A DNA stretch of 6,284 nt from Desulfobulbaceae bacterium (GCA_024643445.1 JAHEMX010000225.1:1-6284); one strand, 5' to 3'. Counted from the stretch's first letter, positions 1 through 5,935 are shown. Notes: a model not told the origin generated them from the letters alone. Numbers and translations are program-made.

Positions 1-1135
1 GCCAGAGAAGCCATACGCCGTTGTTTTCGATAATTGAAAGCAGATCGTTGGCCAGTATAAGCTGAAGATTTGCAATTTCACCGGAGACATCCTCTCCGGC
101 AGGAAACTCTTTCCGATATTGTTCGAAGTAGTACAGTGCTTTATCTGCCCTGCCGACAGAGAATAAGTATATTTTCGCAACGCTGAGAAGATTTTGCTGC
201 AGATCAATACCATTGTCTATCAGGACGAGCAGATGAGGCAATGACTTGGTTGGCTCGCCACGTTCCAGATAGTACGCCGCAAGTTTGCGATGGAATGGAA
301 GGTAGCCCGGTTCATTTTCCAGGTAGCGTTTCCATAGTTCTGCCGATGCGTCAATTTTATTTATACTTTCAAATACTTCTGCGGCCTCAATAAGTATCCC
401 GGGATCGACGCGATATTTCTTAACCAGTTCCGTGTAGTAATAGAAGGATTTATCGATCGCTCCCATACCCCTGGTCAGACGTGCGAGATCAAGGAGCAGT
501 TCAGGGTTTACTCCCCGGCGCTGGTAGAGTTGTTCCATCAAAGGAAGGGCGACCCGGTCTTTTCCTTGCGCCTTCAGCGATTTTATCAGGCCCCAGAGTG
601 CTTCGTCCGCATATGTTCCTCCCGGGTCCAGTTCAAATGCCTGACCAAAATGCTCGACCGCATGCTCGGTATTATTGCTACGCAGAGCGATTTCTCCAGC
701 ACTGATCAGGTATTCGATTCTGTTACCATCCGCTTCAAGAAGGCTATCCAGCAGGATGGAGGCGTGCTCAAAATCCCCAACTGCTATGTAAAGTTTGCAT
801 AGTTCCCAGGTAACCTCTTCTATATGAGGTTTTAGTTTGAGAACAGCCTGATATTTTTTAATAGCCTCGTTATAGCGCTGCGCCTTGGCAAGTCCTCTGG
901 CTGTATCCCATCTCTGTTTCCAGAGTGGCTCTTCAGCCTGTTTATTTACAACGGTGATATCCTTGTCTGGAGCAAGCGGTGCGGCTTGAAGAGGAGATAC
1001 AAGAGAGAGGAAGAAAAGTGAGTAGAGGAGGATAATACACCCGGTAAAACGATTATGGCCAAGCGGAGCGAAGAGGCCGCTGAGGTCTATGGCTCCGAAT
1101 TCGCACCGCCGTTTATTCGGGTTTGGTTTTGACAT
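1..1135 (-). CDS. TPR-repeat secreted/membrane protein, C-terminus beyond window edge
   Basis: An uninterrupted reading frame of 378 codons runs from ATG at 1135 off the left edge. After a basic, unusually long n-region (about 30 residues), residues 31-50 form a hydrophobic segment (TGCIILLYSLFFLSLVSPLQ) followed by AAPLAP. This fits a signal peptide cleaved near residues 51-52, or an uncleaved membrane anchor. From about residue 73 the protein is helical with repeated TPR-like units of about 34 residues: about 73-106 (GLAKAQRYNEAIKKYQAVLK), 107-139, 140-171 (ending AFELDP), then weaker units to about 345. The known role of such repeats is protein-protein interaction; here probably in the periplasm or at the envelope, which is inferred. 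The start is supported by AAGGGG at 1140-1145, although the 4-nt spacing is short, and by a stop closely upstream in frame with the only other nearby ATG. The last visible residues (LLSIIENNGVWLLW) turn hydrophobic, so a second membrane segment may follow. The specific function is not recognised. Confidence 0.85.
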   Translation of the reverse strand, partial: MSKPNPNKRRCEFGAIDLSGLFAPLGHNRFTGCIILLYSLFFLSLVSPLQAAPLAPDKDITVVNKQAEEPLWKQRWDTARGLAKAQRYNEAIKKYQAVLKLKPHIEEVTWELCKLYIAVGDFEHASILLDSLLEADGNRIEYLISAGEIALRSNNTEHAVEHFGQAFELDPGGTYADEALWGLIKSLKAQGKDRVALPLMEQLYQRRGVNPELLLDLARLTRGMGAIDKSFYYYTELVKKYRVDPGILIEAAEVFESINKIDASAELWKRYLENEPGYLPFHRKLAAYYLERGEPTKSLPHLLVLIDNGIDLQQNLLSVAKIYLFSVGRADKALYYFEQYRKEFPAGEDVSGEIANLQLILANDLLSIIENNGVWLLW

Positions 1136-1174
1136 GCAACCCCTTAATCTTGCATCGTCACCGTTGCGTTCAAT

Positions 1175-1208
1175 GAAGAAAGGCTGCAGAAAACTGCAGC
1201 CTTTCTTC
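1175..1208. terminator. Bidirectional intrinsic terminator (perfect 15-bp inverted repeat)
   Basis: GAAGAAAGGCTGCAG at 1175-1189 is perfectly repeated inverted at 1194-1208, with a 4-nt loop (AAAA on plus, TTTT on minus). The GC-rich core GGCTGCAG/CTGCAGCC is preceded by an A-rich tract and followed by TTTCTTC on either strand, the form expected of a terminator that works both ways. It lies 58 bp after the aminotransferase stop codon and 39 bp before the TPR start, so it probably ends the rpoH-aminotransferase transcript. The T-tract is interrupted by C, so efficiency is uncertain. Confidence 0.8.
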
Positions 1209-1266
1209 AGGATCATCTGTGTTGTGCTTTTATGACATAAGAAACCTAGCAGACAGTATTTCTTCT

Positions 1267-2445
1267 TTATCTATAAAAGTCTCTGACGCATTTGACAACA
1301 TATTCCTGCATTGCCTTGGTCAAGCCGGGATATATCGGCAGAGCAAGCGTTTCTGCGGCAGCCTTTTCAGCCTGCGGTAAAGAGCCACTCTCAAGAATAC
1401 CGGCAAGACACTCCTGCTGATGCAAGGCAAGCGGATAGTATACTTCTGTCCCGATATTTTTTTCGGCCAGGAATTTTCGCAATTCATCACGCTTCCGGAC
1501 GCGGATGACATACTGATTGTAGATATGGTGGTTTATTGTCTTATCGGAACCCGCCTGTTCGCCATAGACGGCCTTGGGCAGTGATACCTCGGAATCTTCA
1601 CCAAAGCCGGCACCGGCAAATAAAGTGTTGTATTGATCAGCGTTGCAGCGACGCTGTTGATGCCATTTTTCGAGATGCCTGAGTTTTATCCTTAAAACGG
1701 CAGCCTGAATAGGATCAAGCCGGAAATTGCCGCCGACGAGCGAGTGGTAATATTTCGGATGAGCACCATGATTCCTCAGCTTTTTCAGCTTTTCAGCGAA
1801 CACTTCGTCCTGGGTAACGACCATACCTCCATCGCCAATACCCCCAAGATTTTTACTGGGGAAAAAGGAAAAACAGCCGGCAATTCCTGCAGATCCGGCT
1901 CTCTGCCAAGTCATTTTACCGCTGCGTTCAAGCATCATTTCAGAGCCGATTGCCTGGGCGGCATCTTCCACAACAGGAACACCGTACGCTTCTGAAAGTG
2001 AGAGTATATTCCCCATGTCCGCACACTGGCCGTACAGATGGACCGGTATCATGACCTTAATCTTCTTTTTTTTGTCCCTTTGCAGAATATCAGCCATATG
2101 AGTCGGGCTAATGTTGTATGAAACGGGATCGATATCGGCAAAAACAGGAACGGCACCCAGCCGTAAAACAACGCCCATGGTGGCAAAAAAAGAATAAGGA
2201 GTCGTCAGTACCCGATCCCCCCGATTAATATCAAGAGCCATCAGGGCAACAAGCAGCGCATCGGTGCCGCTGGAAACGCCGATACCATGCACCGCGCCTG
2301 AATAGTCAGCGACTTCCCGTTCGAAGGCTGTAACTTCCGGTCCCATAATATAGTGCGTGGAGTCGATAACATTTGACACACATTCTATAATTTCTTTACG
2401 CAATTCGGCAAGTTGCGGTTTCAGATCCAGCAAAGGCACTTTCAT
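1267..2445 (-). CDS. DegT/DnrJ/EryC1/StrS-family PLP-dependent sugar aminotransferase
   Basis: A complete 392-residue protein of typical family length. Enzymes of this fold type I family transfer an amino group, usually from glutamate, to a keto-sugar nucleotide in the cytoplasm, feeding O-antigen, capsule or glycoprotein glycan synthesis. Visible hallmarks: N-terminal VPLLDLKPQL; SSGTDAL at 58-64 for cofactor phosphate binding; PVHLYGQCADM at 134-144; VVEDAAQAIGS at 158-168 with Asp161 placed to contact the pyridine nitrogen and Gln164 nearby; FFPSKNLGGIGDGG at 194-207 with Lys198 as the predicted Schiff-base lysine; NFRLDPIQAA at 240-249; and TEVYYPLALHQQ near 333-344. The layout resembles WbpE-like 3-keto-hexuronate aminotransferases as I remember them, but the sugar cannot be assigned. 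The start ATG has only a weak GTGAG-type ribosome site. The gene follows rpoH by 68 bp on the same strand without an obvious terminator, so co-transcription is plausible. No other sugar-nucleotide gene is in the window. Confidence 0.95.
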   Translation of the reverse strand: MKVPLLDLKPQLAELRKEIIECVSNVIDSTHYIMGPEVTAFEREVADYSGAVHGIGVSSGTDALLVALMALDINRGDRVLTTPYSFFATMGVVLRLGAVPVFADIDPVSYNISPTHMADILQRDKKKKIKVMIPVHLYGQCADMGNILSLSEAYGVPVVEDAAQAIGSEMMLERSGKMTWQRAGSAGIAGCFSFFPSKNLGGIGDGGMVVTQDEVFAEKLKKLRNHGAHPKYYHSLVGGNFRLDPIQAAVLRIKLRHLEKWHQQRRCNADQYNTLFAGAGFGEDSEVSLPKAVYGEQAGSDKTINHHIYNQYVIRVRKRDELRKFLAEKNIGTEVYYPLALHQQECLAGILESGSLPQAEKAAAETLALPIYPGLTKAMQEYVVKCVRDFYR

Positions 2446-2513
2446 TATTTTCTCACGGATGAAGGGTTTTGCGTTAGGAAAGTGATCAAATAAAAGGGCA
2501 GGAAGATACAGCC

Positions 2514-3482
2514 TTAGTCAGAGGCATTTACAATTATCTTGTCACCATCAAAAAAGTCTACGATATCAGGCATTTCAGTTTCAAGATATTTTTTCATCTT
2601 GGCGAGCAGATTAACCTCGATCTGGCGCACCCGTTCCCGGGAAATATCAAATTTATCGGCAATATTCTGGAGCGTTAACGGCTCGTCAGTCAACAACCTC
2701 TCCTCAAGAATCATGCGTTCCTTATCGTTGAGGGAGTGTTTCAGCTTCTCAAGCAACTCTGCCAGTCTCAGCTTCATTTCTTTGCCGGCGATACGTGATT
2801 CAATACTGGGTTCACTGCTTGGAACGAAGCTCTTCTGCTCATCATCGGAATCATTTTTAACCGGGCTCTCAAGCGAGACATCCCAGCTATCCATACGCTG
2901 ACTCATCTCAACGACTTCCTTCTCCTTGACGTTGAGCCTTTCAGCCAACAATTTTGGTTCGGCCTCAAAACCCTGCGACTCAAGGAGCTTTTTCTCCTTG
3001 TTGAGGCTGAAAAAGAGCTTTCTCTGGGCCTGCGTTGTTCCTATTTTCACCAGGCGCCAATTGTCCATGATAAATTTCAGCACATAGGCCCTGATCCAGT
3101 AAGCGGCATAATAGGAAAACTTGACGCCACGATAAGGATCAAACTTCTTTGTAGCCTGCACCAGCCCGACATTACCCTCCTGGATCAGGTCCATAAAGTT
3201 CTGCATCCAGTATTTCTGAAAATCCATGGCGACTTTGACCACAAGTCGCAGATTGGATGAAACCAGCCTGTATGCAGCGTTTGGATCACCTTCTTCTCGA
3301 AACCGTATTGCCAGCTCTTCCGTTTCTTCCCGGGAGAGGAGTTCGTACTGGCTTATTTCCTGCAGGTAGCGATGAAGAGCCGGGTTGCTGAGTACCGGAA
3401 GATTCTCTTCATCCGAAACCGAAACAAGCGGATTTTCGTGTGGCTCGAAATCGACCTCTATTGTATTATCATCATTGCTCAT
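2514..3482 (-). CDS. rpoH: RNA polymerase sigma-32-type heat-shock sigma factor RpoH
   Basis: A 322-residue group 3 sigma factor that directs core RNA polymerase to heat-shock promoters. Visible regions: 1.2 at about 35-64 (LHRYLQEISQYELLS); 2.1-2.2 at about 66-110, with the core-binding motif DLIQEGNVGLVQA; 2.3-2.4 at about 113-149 (FSYYAAYWIRAYV, NWRLVKIGTT); the RpoH box QRKLFFSL at 153-160, close to the QRKLFFNL signature that separates RpoH from housekeeping sigma; region 3 with helices near 174-198; and region 4.2 with a helix-turn-helix at about 269-295 (LTLQNIADKFDISRERVRQI). Compared with the E. coli protein (284 residues) it carries an acidic N-terminal tail of about 34 residues and a C-terminal tail of about 25 residues (ETEMPDIVDFFDGDKIIV). 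GGAG lies 10 nt before the ATG. It is transcribed divergently from lepA and leads a possible two-gene unit with the aminotransferase. Confidence 0.95.
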   Translation of the reverse strand: MSNDDNTIEVDFEPHENPLVSVSDEENLPVLSNPALHRYLQEISQYELLSREETEELAIRFREEGDPNAAYRLVSSNLRLVVKVAMDFQKYWMQNFMDLIQEGNVGLVQATKKFDPYRGVKFSYYAAYWIRAYVLKFIMDNWRLVKIGTTQAQRKLFFSLNKEKKLLESQGFEAEPKLLAERLNVKEKEVVEMSQRMDSWDVSLESPVKNDSDDEQKSFVPSSEPSIESRIAGKEMKLRLAELLEKLKHSLNDKERMILEERLLTDEPLTLQNIADKFDISRERVRQIEVNLLAKMKKYLETEMPDIVDFFDGDKIIVNASD

Positions 3483-3492
3483 CTATATTTGT

Positions 3493-3496
3493 CTCC
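3493..3496 (-). promoter_or_regulatory. rpoH ribosome binding site (GGAG)
   Basis: On the minus strand TTGGAGAC precedes the rpoH ATG, with GGAG 10 nt from the start codon. It is the only purine-rich Shine-Dalgarno candidate close to this start and supports ATG at 3482. Confidence 0.55.
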
Positions 3497-3529
3497 AAGG
3501 TGACCTGGATGTTCTTGGAAAAGCCTGTA

Positions 3530-3558
3530 ATTTTACCTTACTGTGTAAAAAGTGCAAA
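3530..3558 (-). promoter_or_regulatory. Predicted sigma70-type promoter of rpoH
   Basis: On the minus strand a -35-like TTTGCA (3558-3553) is followed after 17 bp by a -10-like TAAAAT (3535-3530, five of six consensus bases). An overlapping -35 reading, TTGCAC, gives a 16-bp spacer. Transcription would start near 3523, leaving a leader of about 40 nt with the GGAG site. The -35 match is modest. No sigma-32-like promoter was recognised here. Confidence 0.5.
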
Positions 3559-3581
3559 TACTATATGCTGCCGCCTCATTT

Positions 3582-3593
3582 TAGGTGCACCTA
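3582..3593. repeat. 12-bp perfect palindrome, possible operator
   Basis: TAGGTGCACCTA is a perfect 12-bp dyad centred in the rpoH-lepA divergent region, about 24 bp upstream of the predicted rpoH -35 box. Its position and symmetry suit a dimeric regulator. No known regulator consensus is recognised, and a single palindrome of this length can arise by chance. Confidence 0.4.
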
Positions 3594-3614
3594 CCATGCT
3601 TCTTATCCTACCAT
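3590..3614. repeat. 8-bp direct repeat CCTACCAT, two copies
   Basis: CCTACCAT occurs at 3590-3597 and again at 3607-3614, 17 bp start to start. The first copy overlaps the right end of the 12-bp palindrome. Together they form a compact cluster of symmetric and repeated sequence between the rpoH and lepA promoters. A regulatory role is inferred from location only. Confidence 0.35.
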
Positions 3615-3651
3615 ATCAGGCATACAGGGGAATATTTTATTTTCTTAATTA

Positions 3652-3657
3652 TATAAT
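3652..3657 (+). promoter_or_regulatory. Possible -10 box of the lepA promoter
   Basis: A perfect TATAAT lies 72 bp upstream of the lepA ATG within the AT-rich palindrome AATTATATAATT (3647-3658). No recognisable -35 box is found 16-18 bp upstream, so this would be a weak or activator-dependent promoter, or chance in an AT-rich stretch. Confidence 0.3.
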
Positions 3658-3729
3658 TGTGATAGAAATGCCTTCTTTTCATTCTCCACATTATTTACTT
3701 ACAACAACCCGGCAGTAACAAAAAAATTG

Positions 3730-5526
3730 ATGAAGCATATTCGAAATTTCAGCATTATAGCTCATATCGATCACGGCAAGTCCACGCTGGCAGACCGCAT
3801 GATACAACTTTGCAGCCTGGTTTCTGCCCGAGAGTTCAAGGACCAGCTGCTCGACAACATGGACATTGAGCGCGAACGTGGAATAACCATTAAGAGCCAG
3901 ACAATCTGTCTGCCTTACAAGGCTCAGGATGGCATGACCTATCAGCTCAACCTTGTTGATACACCCGGACATGTTGATTTCAGCTACGAGGTTTCCCGCG
4001 CCCTTTCCTCATGCGAAGGGGCGCTGCTGCTTGTCGATGCAGCCCAGGGGGTTGAAGCACAAACGCTGGCCAATCTTTATCTCGCCATGGAGAACGATCT
4101 TGAGATCATACCGGTAATTAACAAGATCGATTTGCCATCGGCCGAACCGGAAAAGGTCTCCCTGCAGATAGCAGAGGATCTGGGGTTTGATCTTGACATG
4201 ATCCAACTCTGTTCCGCCAAGAACGGGACCGGCGTTGATGCCATCATGGAAGCCATTGTAAAACTTCTGCCACCTCCTGCCGGCGATCCGGACGCTCCGC
4301 TCCAGGCCCTTATTTTTGATGCTCATTATGACCCGTACCGGGGAACCATTATTTCCTGCCGCATCATCAATGGCTCAGTCCGGCCCGGTGACCAGATTGT
4401 TTTCATGTCGACCGGGGCTGTGCATAAAATTGAGGAAGTCGGCTTGTTCAGGCTCAGAAAGGAGTCTCGAAAACAACTGAGTGCCGGCGAAATAGGCTAT
4501 ATTCTGGCTGGCATTAAATCGGTCAGCGATGCAACGCCAGGTGATACGATCACCCTTTTTGATCGTCCCTGCAATAAGCCGCTGCCAGGGTTCCGGGAAA
4601 TACAGCCTGTCGTCTTCTCATCTATCTATCCGATCGCCTCGGATGACTACGAGGATCTTGCCTCGGCACTTGAAAAACTTCGTCTTAATGACGCTGCACT
4701 GTCCTACCAGAAGGATTCCTCCGCCGCCCTCGGATTTGGCTTCCGCTGTGGTTTCCTTGGCCTGCTGCACCTTGAGGTCGTCCAGGAACGTCTCGAACGC
4801 GAGTTCGACATCTCGCTGATCCTTACCGTTCCGTCGGTCCGATATCATTTTTACCTCAACGACAACAGTGAGCTTATGGTCGACAATCCTGCTCATTTTC
4901 CTGATCCGGCAAAGATATCACTGGTAAAAGAACCGTTTATCAAGGCCTCGATTCTGATACCTGAACGATACATGGGCGTCGTTATGACGCTGTGCATGGA
5001 GAGGCGCGGTGAAAATACCAACTATCACTACCCGACTCCCGGTCGAATTGAGCTCACCTGCGAACTGCCGCTTGCCGAGGTCGTTTTTGACTTTTATGAC
5101 CGGCTTAAATCGGTCACCCAGGGATATGGCTCCTTTGACTATGAAATTATCGATTATCGAAAGAGTGATCTGGTCAAGCTCGATATTCTCGTTAACGGCG
5201 AAATTGTTGATGCTCTGTCGCAGCTGGTGCATCGTGACAATGCCCGTGCTCGAGGTCTGAGCGCCTGTGAACGTCTAAAAGACGAGATCCCCCGACAGAT
5301 GTTCAAAATTGCCCTGCAGGCCGCAGTCGGCAGTACCATTATTGCCAGGACGAATATTTCAGCCTTTCGGAAAGATGTAACAGCGAAATGTTATGGTGGC
5401 GATATTACAAGAAAAAGAAAACTTCTTGAAAAACAAAAGGCGGGTAAAAAGCGGATGAAAACAGTGGGAAATGTCGAGATCCCGCAGAGTGCGTTTCTGG
5501 CAGTATTAAAGAGCGATAAAGACTGA
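3730..5526 (+). CDS. lepA: Elongation factor 4 (LepA), ribosome-associated translational GTPase
   Basis: A complete 598-residue protein, the same length class as E. coli LepA. This cytoplasmic GTPase binds ribosomes; back-translocation and a role in 30S biogenesis have been described for the family. GTPase motifs: G1 AHIDHGKST (11-19), G2 ERGITIK with Thr53, G3 DTPGH (77-81) with catalytic His81, G4 NKID (131-134), G5 SAK (162-164). Domain II follows from about 188 (LQALIFDAHYDPYRG), an EF-G domain III-like part contains LGFGFRCGFLGLLHLE (334-349), and domain V is at about 400-480. The LepA-specific basic C-terminal domain contains AKCYGGDITRKRKLLEKQK (552-570), GKKRMK and VEIPQSAFLAVL. I chose ATG at 3730, giving MKHIRNFSIIAHIDHGKS; the in-frame TTG just before it at 3727 would add one residue. 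No convincing Shine-Dalgarno sequence precedes the start. The residues around 500-530 (HRDNARARGL, ACERLKDEIPRQMFKIALQ) differ from the E. coli version. Confidence 0.97.
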   Translation: MKHIRNFSIIAHIDHGKSTLADRMIQLCSLVSAREFKDQLLDNMDIERERGITIKSQTICLPYKAQDGMTYQLNLVDTPGHVDFSYEVSRALSSCEGALLLVDAAQGVEAQTLANLYLAMENDLEIIPVINKIDLPSAEPEKVSLQIAEDLGFDLDMIQLCSAKNGTGVDAIMEAIVKLLPPPAGDPDAPLQALIFDAHYDPYRGTIISCRIINGSVRPGDQIVFMSTGAVHKIEEVGLFRLRKESRKQLSAGEIGYILAGIKSVSDATPGDTITLFDRPCNKPLPGFREIQPVVFSSIYPIASDDYEDLASALEKLRLNDAALSYQKDSSAALGFGFRCGFLGLLHLEVVQERLEREFDISLILTVPSVRYHFYLNDNSELMVDNPAHFPDPAKISLVKEPFIKASILIPERYMGVVMTLCMERRGENTNYHYPTPGRIELTCELPLAEVVFDFYDRLKSVTQGYGSFDYEIIDYRKSDLVKLDILVNGEIVDALSQLVHRDNARARGLSACERLKDEIPRQMFKIALQAAVGSTIIARTNISAFRKDVTAKCYGGDITRKRKLLEKQKAGKKRMKTVGNVEIPQSAFLAVLKSDKD

Positions 5527-5536
5527 TTCGACAGAT

Positions 5537-5578
5537 GGTTCTGCCGCGTATCATTCCAGCTACCTGCAGAATCGTTTT
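5537..5578 (+). terminator. Weak candidate terminator hairpin after lepA
   Basis: GGTTCTGC (5537-5544) can pair with GCAGAATC (5566-5573; eight pairs including one G-T) across a 21-nt loop, followed by GTTTT. The large loop and short T-run make it a weak candidate. The alternative hairpin CTGCAGA (5564-5570) with TCTGCAG (5585-5591) overlaps it and could form on either strand between the convergent lepA and two-CW genes. Confidence 0.3.
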
Positions 5579-5597
5579 CCCGGATCTGCAGCCTGAT

Positions 5598-5867
5598 TCA
5601 ATTGTCCAGGCCGTCTGATCTGCCAGGGCAGGCGGTAATGACGATCCCTTTCTTCAACATGATTCGTTCCATCTCCTTCTCGCTTAAAGCCGCATCTTCC
5701 TGCCGCGCGATGTAGACGATGCAATCCTGACAGATGTTAAAGGAACTGCTGTCCATCTCACTGAATATATCCCAGCAATTATCGTTGGGATAAAGCTTGG
5801 CGGGGCACTTTTTATCCTCAGCGCAGTTCATGATAACCCAGCAGGGAAAGCTCGAAAACGGTGACAT
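5598..5867 (-). CDS. Small cysteine-rich 'two-CW' domain protein, function unknown
   Basis: An 89-residue protein with two Cys-Trp pairs (C9-W10, C31-W32) and further cysteines at 15, 21, 46 and 49. The core pattern is CW-x4-C-x5-CP-x8-NCW-x13-C-x2-C, ending DCIVYIA. This matches the small domain I know as two-CW, seen alone or at the end of signalling proteins in anaerobic and sulfate- or metal-reducing bacteria. The spacing suggests metal or iron-sulfur binding, but that is inference. Residues 61-79 form an amphipathic segment (LSEKEMERIMLKKGI), and a seventh cysteine lies at 80 in TACPGRSDG. There is no signal peptide, so it is probably cytoplasmic. The start is well fixed by AGAGGAG with a 7-nt gap to ATG. 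It has its own predicted promoter, converges on lepA, and lies downstream of engB on the same strand. Confidence 0.85.
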   Translation of the reverse strand: MSPFSSFPCWVIMNCAEDKKCPAKLYPNDNCWDIFSEMDSSSFNICQDCIVYIARQEDAALSEKEMERIMLKKGIVITACPGRSDGLDN

Positions 5868-5874
5868 AGGCGAA

Positions 5875-5881
5875 CTCCTCT
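5875..5881 (-). promoter_or_regulatory. Strong ribosome binding site of the two-CW gene
   Basis: AGAGGAG on the minus strand lies 7 nt before the ATG at 5867. It is the best Shine-Dalgarno match in the window and supports this small reading frame as a real, well-translated gene. Confidence 0.75.
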
Positions 5882-5885
5882 TGTT

Positions 5886-5920
5886 GAATCAATCTTTACT
5901 GAGCGTACTCTAATTGATTC
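5886..5920. repeat. 8-bp inverted repeat around the two-CW promoter -10 region
   Basis: GAATCAAT (5886-5893) and ATTGATTC (5913-5920) are perfect inverted copies separated by 19 bp. The right arm lies in the promoter spacer next to the -10 box, and the left arm lies between the expected transcription start and the ribosome site. Paired half-sites like this could bind a regulator, or chance could explain them in AT-rich DNA. Confidence 0.35.
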
Positions 5921-5935
5921 TCGTATTGCTGACAA
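5907..5935 (-). promoter_or_regulatory. Predicted sigma70-type promoter of the two-CW gene
   Basis: On the minus strand TTGTCA (5935-5930, five of six -35 bases) is followed after 17 bp by TAGAGT (5912-5907, four of six -10 bases). Transcription would begin near 5900, giving a leader of about 33 nt that contains the AGAGGAG site. Confidence 0.5.

Noticed and set aside
481..802. Two overlapping plus-strand reading frames of 74 and 90 codons
   Set aside because: They lie wholly antisense to the long TPR coding frame, show no recognisable domain and have low-complexity or unlikely composition, so they are shadows.
2539..2901. 120-codon plus-strand frame opposite rpoH
   Set aside because: It is antisense to conserved sigma-factor sequence, and its serine-rich product is typical of a frame read off the complement.
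3385..3718. Plus-strand frames of 87 and 92 codons spanning the rpoH 5' end and the intergenic region
   Set aside because: They overlap the rpoH start antisense and cross its promoter region; the products have no recognisable features and no good ribosome site.
3691..3972. 93-codon minus-strand frame across the lepA start
   Set aside because: It is antisense to the highly conserved LepA GTPase motifs and has no family resemblance.
4009..5339. Several frames of 61-105 codons inside lepA on both strands
   Set aside because: All are fully contained in LepA coding sequence with no domain or start-site support.
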